Assembly: GCA_016714745.1 (NCBI GenBank)
Contig: JADKCG010000034.1
Span: 1 to 12,193, forward strand
Direction of reading: 5' to 3'
Source: Elusimicrobiota bacterium
GTDB lineage: Bacteria; Elusimicrobiota; Elusimicrobia; FEN-1173
Length of the DNA stretch: 12,193 bases
A program made the translations under genes and the position numbers. The notes below the pieces were generated by a model that was given only the letters and a program-made list of their open reading frames with translations, did no database searches and was not told the DNA's origin. Each line of letters begins with the position of its first letter. Within the stretch, counting starts at the first letter, position 1. Positions 1-7,191 of this stretch are shown piece after piece.

Positions 1-3000
1 TGGTCTCCGCTCAATCGGGGGTGAATGACAATGAACAATTGCGTGTTCTGGAAGTGGCGGTGAAGAACCTCTATCAAAAACCCGGTGATCCTTCCCGAAG
101 AGAAAAAAGCTCCCTCATTCAATCCCTTCCCAAAGGAGGGGGGCATGATTATTCTAAAAAATGTACATGGAATTGTGGTTGGAAGGGTTTGGGAGTTCGG
201 GACAAGGGGTGGACCTGGAGGTGAACGCGGAATTTTAAATGAAGACGCTGACCTGATGGGGTGGAGGAGATGGAAGACCTGAACAAGGATGGAACTTGAA
301 CCTAACGAGGACGTGGGTTACCCGTTCCGTTCCTGGGGGGCGGATGGAATTCCCAATAATGCGGATGATGTCCTGTCCTCTATTGGGGCAAACAACGGGC
401 GAATCGATTCGGAAAACGCGAATGGGGGGGGATTTGTTACTGCGGACAAACCTGATTTTACGACCCCACTCCTGCAATTGTCAAATCTTCCCCTTGGGAC
501 AACAGTAACGGACAGAAATGGATTTCTCTCCCTATCTCTGACTTGGGATTCACCGGATGGCGATTTATTCGGGTGCCCTTATCGGGGATCACATCCAACC
601 CCGATGAATACAACAGCGTTGAACATGTTCGGCTTACGTTCCACGCCCAGACCAATACATCTCCTGCAACAACGAAAGTGCGAATAGGGAAAATTTCTTT
701 TATTGGAAACACTTGGGAGAAAACCGGTGCTGTCCATTGGGTCTACAATGGTGGTGGCCGTGTCAATAATTTGAGCAATCCGGATTATGACCCGCTGATC
801 GGTCATCCGGCTTTTAACGACCTCTATGGAGATCAAGCGGAGAACCGCACGCGAGAGCAAGCGTTGGAACTGAAATTCACACTGCTTCCTGGATCGACGG
901 CCACCACCCGCTCGTTGTTCAGCACCCCCGGGATTTTCTCACCACAATCCTTGACTCTTTTCCAGAGACCCCTGGGCCAACCAAGGGAGAGTTGTTTGTT
1001 CAATTTGGGTCCGAGTCGGATTATTTTGAATTTTCTCGGCCCATTGGAAACGACACGGTCGGTTGGATACAGGAATCCATTCGGCTCCTGGACCAAAACA
1101 ATGACGGGTCACCGGAAACCATTTTTTCCGATACCGTTGGGTCCAGTGTGAAGTGGTCGGATCCCCAACCTCTCCCGGTTGGGACAATTTCAAAATCGAG
1201 GTTCGTAACGAAACCTTGACGACCATTGAAAGCACCTCTCGGTGAACGAAATCCATGTCGGGTGCTCGAACACGGATAGGGAACGCCCGACGATTTACGG
1301 CCGATGGGCGGTGGGGGGATGGGGATCTTTTGGAGGCGGGTTCCGTAATGTGGATCGGAACTTTCAAACCCTGACCAGCCCCGTTGTGAATCAAGACCGG
1401 GAATCCTATAACGGTTACGCGACTTTTTCGAAATTACGGTTTATGCCGCTCTCAGGGAGTTATTCCCATTCCAAGACCATCACCCCTGCTGTTCTCCAAA
1501 CGGGTCAATCTCAACTTGTTTCTGTTTTGTCTGAAGGACGGGAAGAGAACACTCAGTTTCGGGGAGATGGTCAATTCCTTTTTTCAAACCTCCCCGCCCT
1601 CAGTTACAGTGCCGAACGAACTCTTACAGAATCGACCACGAATAAGGACAAGCGGGACAATAACGTGTATTCCGGTTCCCTGGACTACGCGGTCCCTGTT
1701 CAGCCGGATATTCTCCCGGGGAAACTCATGTTCAAGCCTCTCCCGGAAAGCGTTTTCCTTAAATACACGCGCGCCAATTTTATTCATTCTTTTTTCCCGG
1801 AAAGGCTTGAGGAACAGCTTAATGTTTCGACCGACCCAGTGACCCAATCAAACGCTATCTTCTCCAACGCTCGAGTGAGCGAGTTCTCCGATGACTGGGT
1901 GGGTCGTCTGGCTTTCCGTCCTTGGACAGGATTGGTTTTGACACCCAATTACACTCAAAGGAAGGTGATGGAACGGCGTGATTATTCACCGGAAGAGCTG
2001 GAAAGAAATCCCCAGTTCATCGAGACGCAAAGCTACGAAAAATCCTTTAGCCAAACCCGTGGGTTGGCGGGGTCGTGGCGAATCTTCCCTTGGCTGGAAC
2101 CCCGCATGACTTTTTCCCAAACCGGAACGGAAACCAACGGATTACCGACCGCGTCCTCCCCCACCGCCTCTAATTTAAAAAATCTTGAACGTACCGCCGC
2201 TGGGGACCTCTTTTTAAGTTTGGCTCCCCGGGATCTCTTTCCAAAATTAAGTGTTTTTCGATCGCTGAATATGGACGCAAGTTTTCGGGTTGATTCTTCC
2301 GATTCTTATGGGGGGGTGCCCAAAGGCTACACCGATTGGCAAAAGATCACCCTGTTTCAAGTCGCCAAAATCGATCGGCGGGATGGATCAAAAATGTTTG
2401 GGTTGCTCGCTCCCTTGGAGTTTGAAGATTCGACGGTTGAACGACGCCAGGTCACCGCCCGCAACACACTCCGTTACGCGTTGAATTGGTCCCCGCTCGA
2501 TTGGATCAATTTCCCTTACCGGCTCGAACCGTTCAAAACAATGAGTTTAAACAACACGTTGACGATCACCAACGAGCACACGGAGAACACCCTCACCGCG
2601 CGGGATGTGACTTCGCGCACGTCCCCGGACCTGATCGTGACCCTCCGGGACACGGAAAAACTATTCTTTCCGGAGCGGTGGGTGGGAGGGTCTCAGGTCA
2701 ATTATCGTTATACCCAACGAACGGCGGAAACCTTTAAGCAAGACACCTCCGATAACTTAACGCAAGGGTTGGATTATCGCTTTACGTTTATCAAGGGCAT
2801 GATATTTTATGAGTCTGTCCAAGACGAAAGGGGAAACAACAGATTTGCGTACGGGGCTTCTGAAATCCACTCTCGATGGGTTCAACCATACCCTTCAGAT
2901 GGGGACAAAGCTGGGCCGATGGCGGTTAACCCCGAGTGGGGGAATCCGTTCGGATGTGTCCAAAGACGGGACCGGACGCTTGCTTCAGGACATTCAAGTT

Positions 3001-3318
3001 CAATCCGCGTCCGTCCTGGGGCGGTTTGATAAATCGTATCCGGGAGGAGTTTCGAATCCCCTTTACCCAGAAAATATTTGCCAACGTCAATCGCTTAACT
3101 TTGGACGCCAAGCTGGGGTTTGATCGACGTATTTCAAATTTGAATTTTGAACGGGACAACACCGACACTTACACCGCAGAATCCACGGGGAATGGGAAAT
3201 ATCCAGGAATTTCCGGCTGTCGTTCGGCGGGAAGTTGGGGCTCATTAACAATCGGGCCCGCTCGGAGGATGGGTATATGACCGTGGAAGTCAACAGTCAA
3301 TTGGTTATCCAATTCTAA
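1..3318 (+). CDS. SprA/Sov-like outer-membrane protein, C-terminal part, frameshifted, 5' end outside window
   Basis: The reading frame is already open at base 3, so the window starts inside the gene. Stitching frames gives features I recognise from the SprA/Sov family, the giant outer-membrane translocon protein of the type IX secretion/gliding system. In order these are: a Glu/Asp-rich EDLNKDGTLEPNED segment (about 268-312); KWISLPISDLGFTGWR (from 516); an IGKISFIGNTWEKTG stretch (about 682-723); a FGSESDYFEF segment (about 1004-1034); and VNEIHVG (from 1242). About 520 residues of alternating, aromatic-rich beta-barrel sequence follow in one frame to about 2805. The restored last residues, SQLVIQF then TAA (3316-3318), end in phenylalanine as outer-membrane barrels usually do. 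Frame changes are needed near 120, 255, 288, 515, 928, 1180, 1242, 2810, 3020 and 3190. Conserved sequence resumes after each, so I read this as one gene with indels. The family call is from remembered motifs. Function in this organism is inferred. Confidence 0.68.
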
Positions 3319-4107
3319 TGGATGGGGAAGGCTCCTTCTTCCGCGCGCTCAGGCGCGTGGGGTTGGATCTGGTTTTTCCACGTTCGTGTGGGGTGTGCCG
3401 GGGGGACCTGTCGGGGGATGATCAGGGGCTGTGTGGGCCCTGTCAAAAAAACTTTCCGCGGTGGACAGGCCTGGCGTGTCGGGTTTGTGGAACGCCCTTC
3501 CGGATGGGGAGCTCGTTGTGCCGATTGTCGTAGGCGCTGTCGATCGCTTCGGTTTTGTCGGAGCGCGGGTCTCTATGAAGGGTCCCTCCGCCAGGCGATC
3601 CTCTTGTTTAAATATGGGCGACGGGAGGAAATTTCTGTTCCTTTGGGACGGTGTCTCGCCGAGACATTCCGTTCCCGCCCCGAACTCCATCACGCGCAAC
3701 GGGTCGTGCCCGTCCCCCTTCATTTTATAAAACGGCACGCTCGTGGGTTCAATCAGTCCGAAAGGTTGGGAAGTGTGTTTGCGCGGATTACTGGATTGCG
3801 CTTGGAATCGGATCTCCTTGTCCGGCATCGCTGGACATGGGCGCAAGCGGGGTTAGGGAAGGAAAAGCGGAAGGTAAATGTCCAGGGGGCGTTTGTCGTT
3901 CGACACCCGGAAGGGATAAAGAATCAACGCGTGTTGCTCATTGATGATGTGTGCACAACAGGTGCCACTCTGGAGTCCTGCGCGCGCGCTCTCAAAGAAG
4001 CGGGGGCGTTCCGTGTGGACGCCCTTACTTTGGCCCGCGATGTGGAAACCCAAAAATACGATTCATTGAAACCCGTTCATGTCCAGCGTGCGCGGGGGGG
4101 GACTTGA
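3318..4107 (+). CDS. comF: ComF family phosphoribosyltransferase, one frameshift
   Basis: ComF-type proteins combine an N-terminal zinc finger with a type I phosphoribosyltransferase fold; in naturally competent bacteria they support DNA uptake, though the exact reaction is not established. The N-terminal frame from ATG 3318 shows paired cysteines (CGVC, CGPC, CRVCG). Near 3505-3520 the coding frame moves by one and continues with CADC, GLYEGSLRQAILLFKYG, VPVPLHFIKRHARGFNQSE and the PRPP-binding loop VLLIDDVCTTGAT (about 3931-3969). Read this way the product is about 263 residues, slightly long for the family. The start overlaps the stop of the upstream SprA-like gene (TAATG) and has no clear Shine-Dalgarno sequence, which points to translational coupling. 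The stop at 4105-4107 lies inside the tRNA-Leu gene on the other strand, so the last six residues or so are tRNA antisense. The family call is firm; a role in competence here is inference. Confidence 0.88.
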
Positions 4108-4180
4108 ACCCCCACGCCTCTCGGCTTACGCACCTCAAGCGTACGCGTCTGCCAATTTCGCCACCCGCGCACGCTGGACA
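4080..4180. repeat. 17-bp perfect inverted repeat enclosing the tRNA-Leu gene
   Basis: TGTCCAGCGTGCGCGGG at 4080-4096 is the exact reverse complement of 4164-4180. The inner seven bases of each arm are the tRNA acceptor stem. The outer ten continue the same helix through the discriminator base and beyond, pairing the 5' leader with the 3' trailer of the precursor. No U-run follows on either strand, so it does not look like a standard intrinsic terminator. Confidence 0.9.
4089..4170 (-). tRNA. tRNA-Leu (anticodon GAG)
   Basis: On the minus strand this folds as a class II tRNA of 82 nt. The acceptor stem GCGCGGG (4164-4170) pairs with CCCGCGC (4090-4096), and the discriminator is A (4089). The anticodon stem TACGC/GCGTA holds loop TTGAGGT, so the anticodon is GAG and it reads CUC leucine codons. 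A short variable arm GCC-GAGA-GGC follows, then a T stem of five G:C pairs around TTCAAGT. CCA is not encoded (CGC follows the discriminator), so a CCA-adding enzyme is required. It lies 25 bases downstream of secG on the same strand and could be co-transcribed with pgk-secG. It overlaps the 3' end of comF on the opposite strand by 19 bases. Confidence 0.96.
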
Positions 4181-4195
4181 CGAAAAATCAGGATG

Positions 4196-4582
4196 CTATT
4201 TCTTTGTTGCGGGTTCCGCCGTTTTGGGTGCGGTTGGGGGTGTTGTCGTCCCCGCGGGCACGGTTGTTTCTTTGGCCGTCGTCTCCACTTCTGCCACGTT
4301 TTCCGAAGACGTCGGAATGGCAAACTCCCGTGTGACGGTTCGAACGCCTCTCCGTGATCCCAAATACGTTAAAAAATAGGGACGAAACGAAAAAGCCACG
4401 GCAAACCCGGTGGTCACCTTTCGAATGAACTGGGATCCGGAGGGGGCCGAAAAAACGGCATCGCTTCCGCCACCGCCAAATATGCCCGAAAAACCAGCCC
4501 CCTTCCCCGATTGCAGAAGGACCACCAAAATAACGAGAACGCATGCCACCACATGAATTGAAAGAATAACGCTAAAGAGCAT
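4196..4582 (-). CDS. secG: preprotein translocase subunit SecG
   Basis: SecG is the small accessory subunit of the SecYEG inner-membrane channel. The 128-residue product starts with a hydrophobic helix (residues 2-23) followed by the family hallmark LLQSGKGAGFSGIFGGGGSDAVF (22-44). The second membrane helix should begin at about residue 55 (KVTTGFAVAF), but residues 64-70 read SFRPYF, which is too polar; residues 71-77 (LTYLGSR) fit the family again. The long tail (about 85-128) is rich in Thr, Ala, Pro and Glu. ATG 4582 is supported by AGGGAG (4588-4593 on the complement) five bases upstream, which overlaps the pgk stop codon, so secG is probably translated from the pgk message. Pairing of secG with glycolytic genes (often gap-pgk-tpiA-secG) is common; here tpiA is absent between them. 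Confidence 0.93.
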   Translation of the reverse strand: MLFSVILSIHVVACVLVILVVLLQSGKGAGFSGIFGGGGSDAVFSAPSGSQFIRKVTTGFAVAFSFRPYFLTYLGSRRGVRTVTREFAIPTSSENVAEVETTAKETTVPAGTTTPPTAPKTAEPATKK

Positions 4583-4591
4583 CGGATCTCC

Positions 4592-5777
4592 CTAGTTGAG
4601 GGCGGACACGCCGGGGAGTTCTTTGCCTTCCAAAAATTCCAAGGACGCCCCGCCGCCTGTTGAAATATGAGAAATTTTTTCGGCCAACCCCGTGGATTGA
4701 ACCGCGGCCACGCTGTCGCCCCCGCCCACCACCACCGTGGCCCCCTTGGTCGCCGCGGCGGCGGCCAATTTCGCCACTTCGGGTGCCCCGAGCGTAACGG
4801 TCCACTTCAAAAAATGCCCATGGGGCCGTTCCAGAAAATCGTTTGGCCTGAGGAAACGAGGCGGTCAAGCTCTGAATTGTTTTGTCGCGATATCCACCCC
4901 GATCAAATCCCCAGAGATGTTGGCGTCATCGGTTTCCAGGGGCGGAATCCGGGGCGTCAATGGCCGTAACCACCAAATGGTCTTTCGGAAGCAAAACCTT
5001 AACGCCCTTGGCTTCCGCGGCAAGCAGAGCTTCTTTGCGGTTTCCACTTTGTCCGCTTCCACCAAGGATTTCCCGTTTTGATCCCTAGGGACTTGAAAAA
5101 GGTGTAGGCCATGGCGCCCCCGATGACCAGGGAATCCACTTTATCAAGAAGCTTTTCCAACACTTCGATCTTATCGGAAACTTTGGCCCCCCCCACAATG
5201 GCGAGGAAAGGTTTGGCGGGGTTATTCTTGATACGTCCCAAAAATTCCAATTCTTTAAGGAGCAAGAAACCCGCCGCGCTGGGAAGAAGTTTTGGGATTC
5301 CCGCGGTGCTGGCGTGGGCCCGGTGGACCGCGCCAAAGGCGTCTTGAACAAAGAGGTCCGCAACCCCGCCAACGATTTTGAGAAAAGGCGGGGTCGTTCT
5401 TTTCTTCTTCCCCGTGGAAACGCAGGTTTTCCAAGAGAAGGACATCTCCGTCTTGAAGATTTTTGGAAGCGGATTCGGCGGCGGGCCCCACACAATCGGC
5501 AGCAAACGCCACCGGTTTCTTAAGGATTTGAGAAAGGTGTTGTGCCACAGGAGCAAGGGTGTATTTCGGGTTGGCTGTTCCCTTGGGGCGCCCCAATGGG
5601 AGAATCGAGAATCACCCGCGCGCCGTTTTGGATCAAGTGGGTGAGGGTGGGAAGGGACCCGCGAACGCGGGTGTCGTCCGTGACGACCCCTTTTTCCATG
5701 GGGACGTTAAAATCCACCCGGACGAGGACGCGTTTGCCTTTGACATCCAAATCTTTGACCGATTTGAGTTGTTTCAT
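4592..5777 (-). CDS. pgk: phosphoglycerate kinase, interrupted by about nine frameshifts
   Basis: Pgk converts 1,3-bisphosphoglycerate and ADP to 3-phosphoglycerate and ATP in cytoplasmic glycolysis. Pieces in all three minus-strand frames join into a near-complete protein of about 395 residues, the normal family length. They are: MKQLKSVKDLDVKGKRVLVR and VDFNVPMEKG at the N-terminus; GRPKGTANPKYTLAP; LLLENLRFHGEEEKNDPAF; DLFVQDAFGAVHRAHAST; FLAIVGGAKVSDKIEVLE; ISGDLIGVDIATK; the WNGPMGIFE nucleotide-site segment; and the C-terminal VVVGGGDSVAAV and HISTGGGASLEFLEGKELPG. Frame changes fall near 5600, 5390, 5066, 5035, 4938, 4882, 4845, 4821 and 4790, several in A or T runs. Start ATG 5777 has GGAGGG (5785-5790) seven bases upstream and a good promoter behind it. 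Since Pgk is central to metabolism and every segment remains conserved, I take the breaks as sequence errors. Confidence 0.9.
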
Positions 5778-5813
5778 GAGAAAGCCCTCCGCATTCGTTT
5801 GGAAAGAGGCACC

Positions 5814-5842
5814 ATATTACAATTCCCCACGGAAATTGTAAA
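5814..5842 (-). promoter_or_regulatory. Predicted sigma70-type promoter for pgk-secG
   Basis: On the minus strand, TTTACA (5837-5842) as -35 and TAATAT (5814-5819) as -10 are separated by exactly 17 bases. They lie about 40 bases before the pgk start codon. Matches to consensus are 5/6 and 4/6. Prediction from sequence only. Confidence 0.55.
5817..5841. promoter_or_regulatory. Operator-like dyad TTACAATT-N9-AATTGTAA
   Basis: Two perfect 8-base arms (5817-5824 and 5834-5841) flank a 9-base spacer. The dyad occupies the space between the pgk -35 and -10 elements and touches both, the classic placement for a repressor site. It also lies just upstream of the suf promoter. The protein that would bind is unknown; the adjacent Rrf2 regulator is one candidate. 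Confidence 0.5.
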
Positions 5843-5853
5843 GGCCATGAATC

Positions 5854-5883
5854 TTGACGAAAGTGTCATATATCTGGTAATAT
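5854..5883 (+). promoter_or_regulatory. Predicted promoter of the rrf2-suf operon
   Basis: TTGACG (5854-5859) and TAATAT (5878-5883) are separated by 18 bases, about 45 bases before the Rrf2 start. A weak dyad CATAT-N8-ATATG (5867-5884) overlaps the -10 and could be an Rrf2 site, but its arms are only five bases long. GAGGAG at 5913-5918 is the ribosome-binding site for ATG 5927. Confidence 0.55.
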
Positions 5884-5926
5884 GCCTATAAGAAAGTAAG
5901 AATTCGGTTTTTGAGGAGCTGGTTTT

Positions 5927-6414
5927 ATGCGTGTCACCGCCATGCAGGAGTATGGCCTGCGTTGTATGCTTCAAATCGCGTCCCACAAGTGGGGCTCCCT
6001 TTGCCCGTTCGGGAAATTGCGAAGCGCGAGAAATTGACGCCGGTCTACGTCGAAAAAATTTTAGTTAACCTTCGTAAGGCGGGGTTGGTGAAAAGTCTTC
6101 GCGGTGTCCATGGGGGATACGTGATGGCCCTTAGCCCCAAGGACATTTCAGTGGCGGCGGTCCTTTCGGCTCTGGGCCAAGTGGATTTGGGGCGGGATCT
6201 GTGCAGTCGATTTACGGGAAATTCCAACGCCTGTGTTCACAACGGGGATTGTAGCCTCCGGCCTGTTTGGGGTCTTCTCACCCGATATATTTATGGATTT
6301 TTACAGCAGATCAGCGTTGAACAGCTTCTGAAAGGGGAGGCCGGTGTTGTCGCAGACATCCATTTGCTGGGTGCCAAGCCTCCCGATATGATAGGAACAG
6401 AAAGGAGTCATTTC
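5927..6414 (+). CDS. Rrf2 family (IscR/SufR-like) iron-sulfur-sensing transcriptional regulator, one frameshift, 3' end unclear
   Basis: The protein starts MRVTAMQEYGLRCMLQIASH at ATG 5927, the typical opening of an Rrf2 winged helix, with GAGGAG eight bases upstream. Near 6000 the frame moves by one (a T run, CCCTTTGCC) and continues PVREIAKREKLTPVYVEKIL, LRKAGLVKSLRGVHGGY (recognition helix and wing) and then a cysteine cluster C-x9-C-x5-C (DLCSRF...NACVHNGDC) followed by SLRPVW. Rrf2 regulators such as IscR bind a [2Fe-2S] cluster through such cysteines and repress iron-sulfur genes when cluster supply is adequate. As first gene of the suf operon it probably autoregulates it. The frame has no stop before sufC, so as read the two are joined; tandem stops TGATAG (6389-6394) exist one frame away and may mark the real end. 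Regulatory role is inferred. Confidence 0.87.
6403..6407 (+). promoter_or_regulatory. Ribosome-binding site of sufC
   Basis: AGGAG lies seven bases before ATG 6415. It fixes the SufC start even though the upstream reading frame is open, and indicates that SufC can be made as a separate protein. Confidence 0.75.
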
Positions 6415-7191
6415 ATGAGCGCGCCCTTTTTTGAGATCAAAGATTTGCATGTGTCCGTGGAGGGGAAGAAAATTCTCCATGGACTGAACCTGACGGTCGG
6501 CGCGGGAGAAATTCACGCCATTATGGGCCCGAACGGGTCGGGGAAAAGCACCCTCTCGTATGCGGTTCTCGGCCATCCGCGGTACATCGTGGAATCGGGC
6601 GACATTCTCCTTCAAGGAGAGAGTTTGCTTTCCTTGAAACCAAACGAACGGGCGGTGAAGGGCCTCTTCCTCGGGTTTCAATATCCCGTGGCCGTTCCCG
6701 GGGTGAGCATCGTCAACTTTCTTCGAACGGCCATGAAAAATCGCCGGGGCCAGGACATTTCCCTCAAGGATTTCCGCAAAGAATTGAAAGAGAACATGAA
6801 AGTTTTGAAGATGGACGCGGCTTTCGCGAACCGATACCTCAACGAGGGGTTTTCCGGGGGGGAGAAAAAACGCTTGGAGATCCTCCAGATGGCGCTTCTC
6901 CATCCCGTGATGGCCATTTTGGACGAAACCGATTCCGGGTTGGACATCGACGCTCTGCGCATTGTCTCCGATGGGATTAATCGGCTGGCGGCGCCGACCC
7001 GGGGCATTTTGCTTATCACCCACTATCAACGGTTGTTGGATTACGTCAAACCCCAGTTTGTTCACGTTTTGTCCGAGGGCAAAATCGTTCGTTCAGGGGG
7101 CCCTGAACTGGCGCTTGAGTTGGAGAGCAAGGGGTATGAATGGCTCACGGGCCCTGTCTCCGCGGCTGGGGGAAACGTGGTGGCGTCATGA
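6415..7191 (+). CDS. sufC: Fe-S cluster assembly ATPase SufC
   Basis: SufC is the ABC-type ATPase of the cytoplasmic SufBC2D scaffold; ATP binding drives the rearrangement that allows cluster assembly on SufB-SufD. The 258-residue product is full length. It shows Walker A GPNGSGKST (38-46), the Q-loop FQYP (88-91), the signature FSGGEKKR (146-153), Walker B MAILDETDSGLD (166-177) and the H-loop His203 in LLITHYQRLLDY. The DETDSGLD form and the C-terminal ELESKGYEWL are typical of SufC rather than other ABC ATPases. There are no membrane segments. It overlaps sufB by four bases (ATGA). The gene appears free of indels. The upstream in-frame opening to the Rrf2 gene is treated separately. Confidence 0.97.
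   Translation: MSAPFFEIKDLHVSVEGKKILHGLNLTVGAGEIHAIMGPNGSGKSTLSYAVLGHPRYIVESGDILLQGESLLSLKPNERAVKGLFLGFQYPVAVPGVSIVNFLRTAMKNRRGQDISLKDFRKELKENMKVLKMDAAFANRYLNEGFSGGEKKRLEILQMALLHPVMAILDETDSGLDIDALRIVSDGINRLAAPTRGILLITHYQRLLDYVKPQFVHVLSEGKIVRSGGPELALELESKGYEWLTGPVSAAGGNVVAS

Noticed and set aside
543..1151. A 202-residue plus-strand open frame as an independent gene
   Set aside because: Its first half is the SprA-like frame (conserved GNTWEKTG region) and its end, after about 928, is out-of-frame noise; it is a fragment of the larger gene.
939..1394. 151-residue minus-strand open frame opposite the SprA-like gene
   Set aside because: No family resemblance, and the plus strand carries conserved SprA-like sequence throughout.
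4080..4180. Intrinsic bidirectional terminator between comF and secG
   Set aside because: No T-run follows the inverted repeat on either strand and the loop is a complete tRNA gene.
6301..7065. 254-residue minus-strand open frame opposite sufC
   Set aside because: It is a shadow of the GC-biased sufC coding strand: no recognisable domain, no ribosome-binding site, and the plus strand encodes a perfect SufC.
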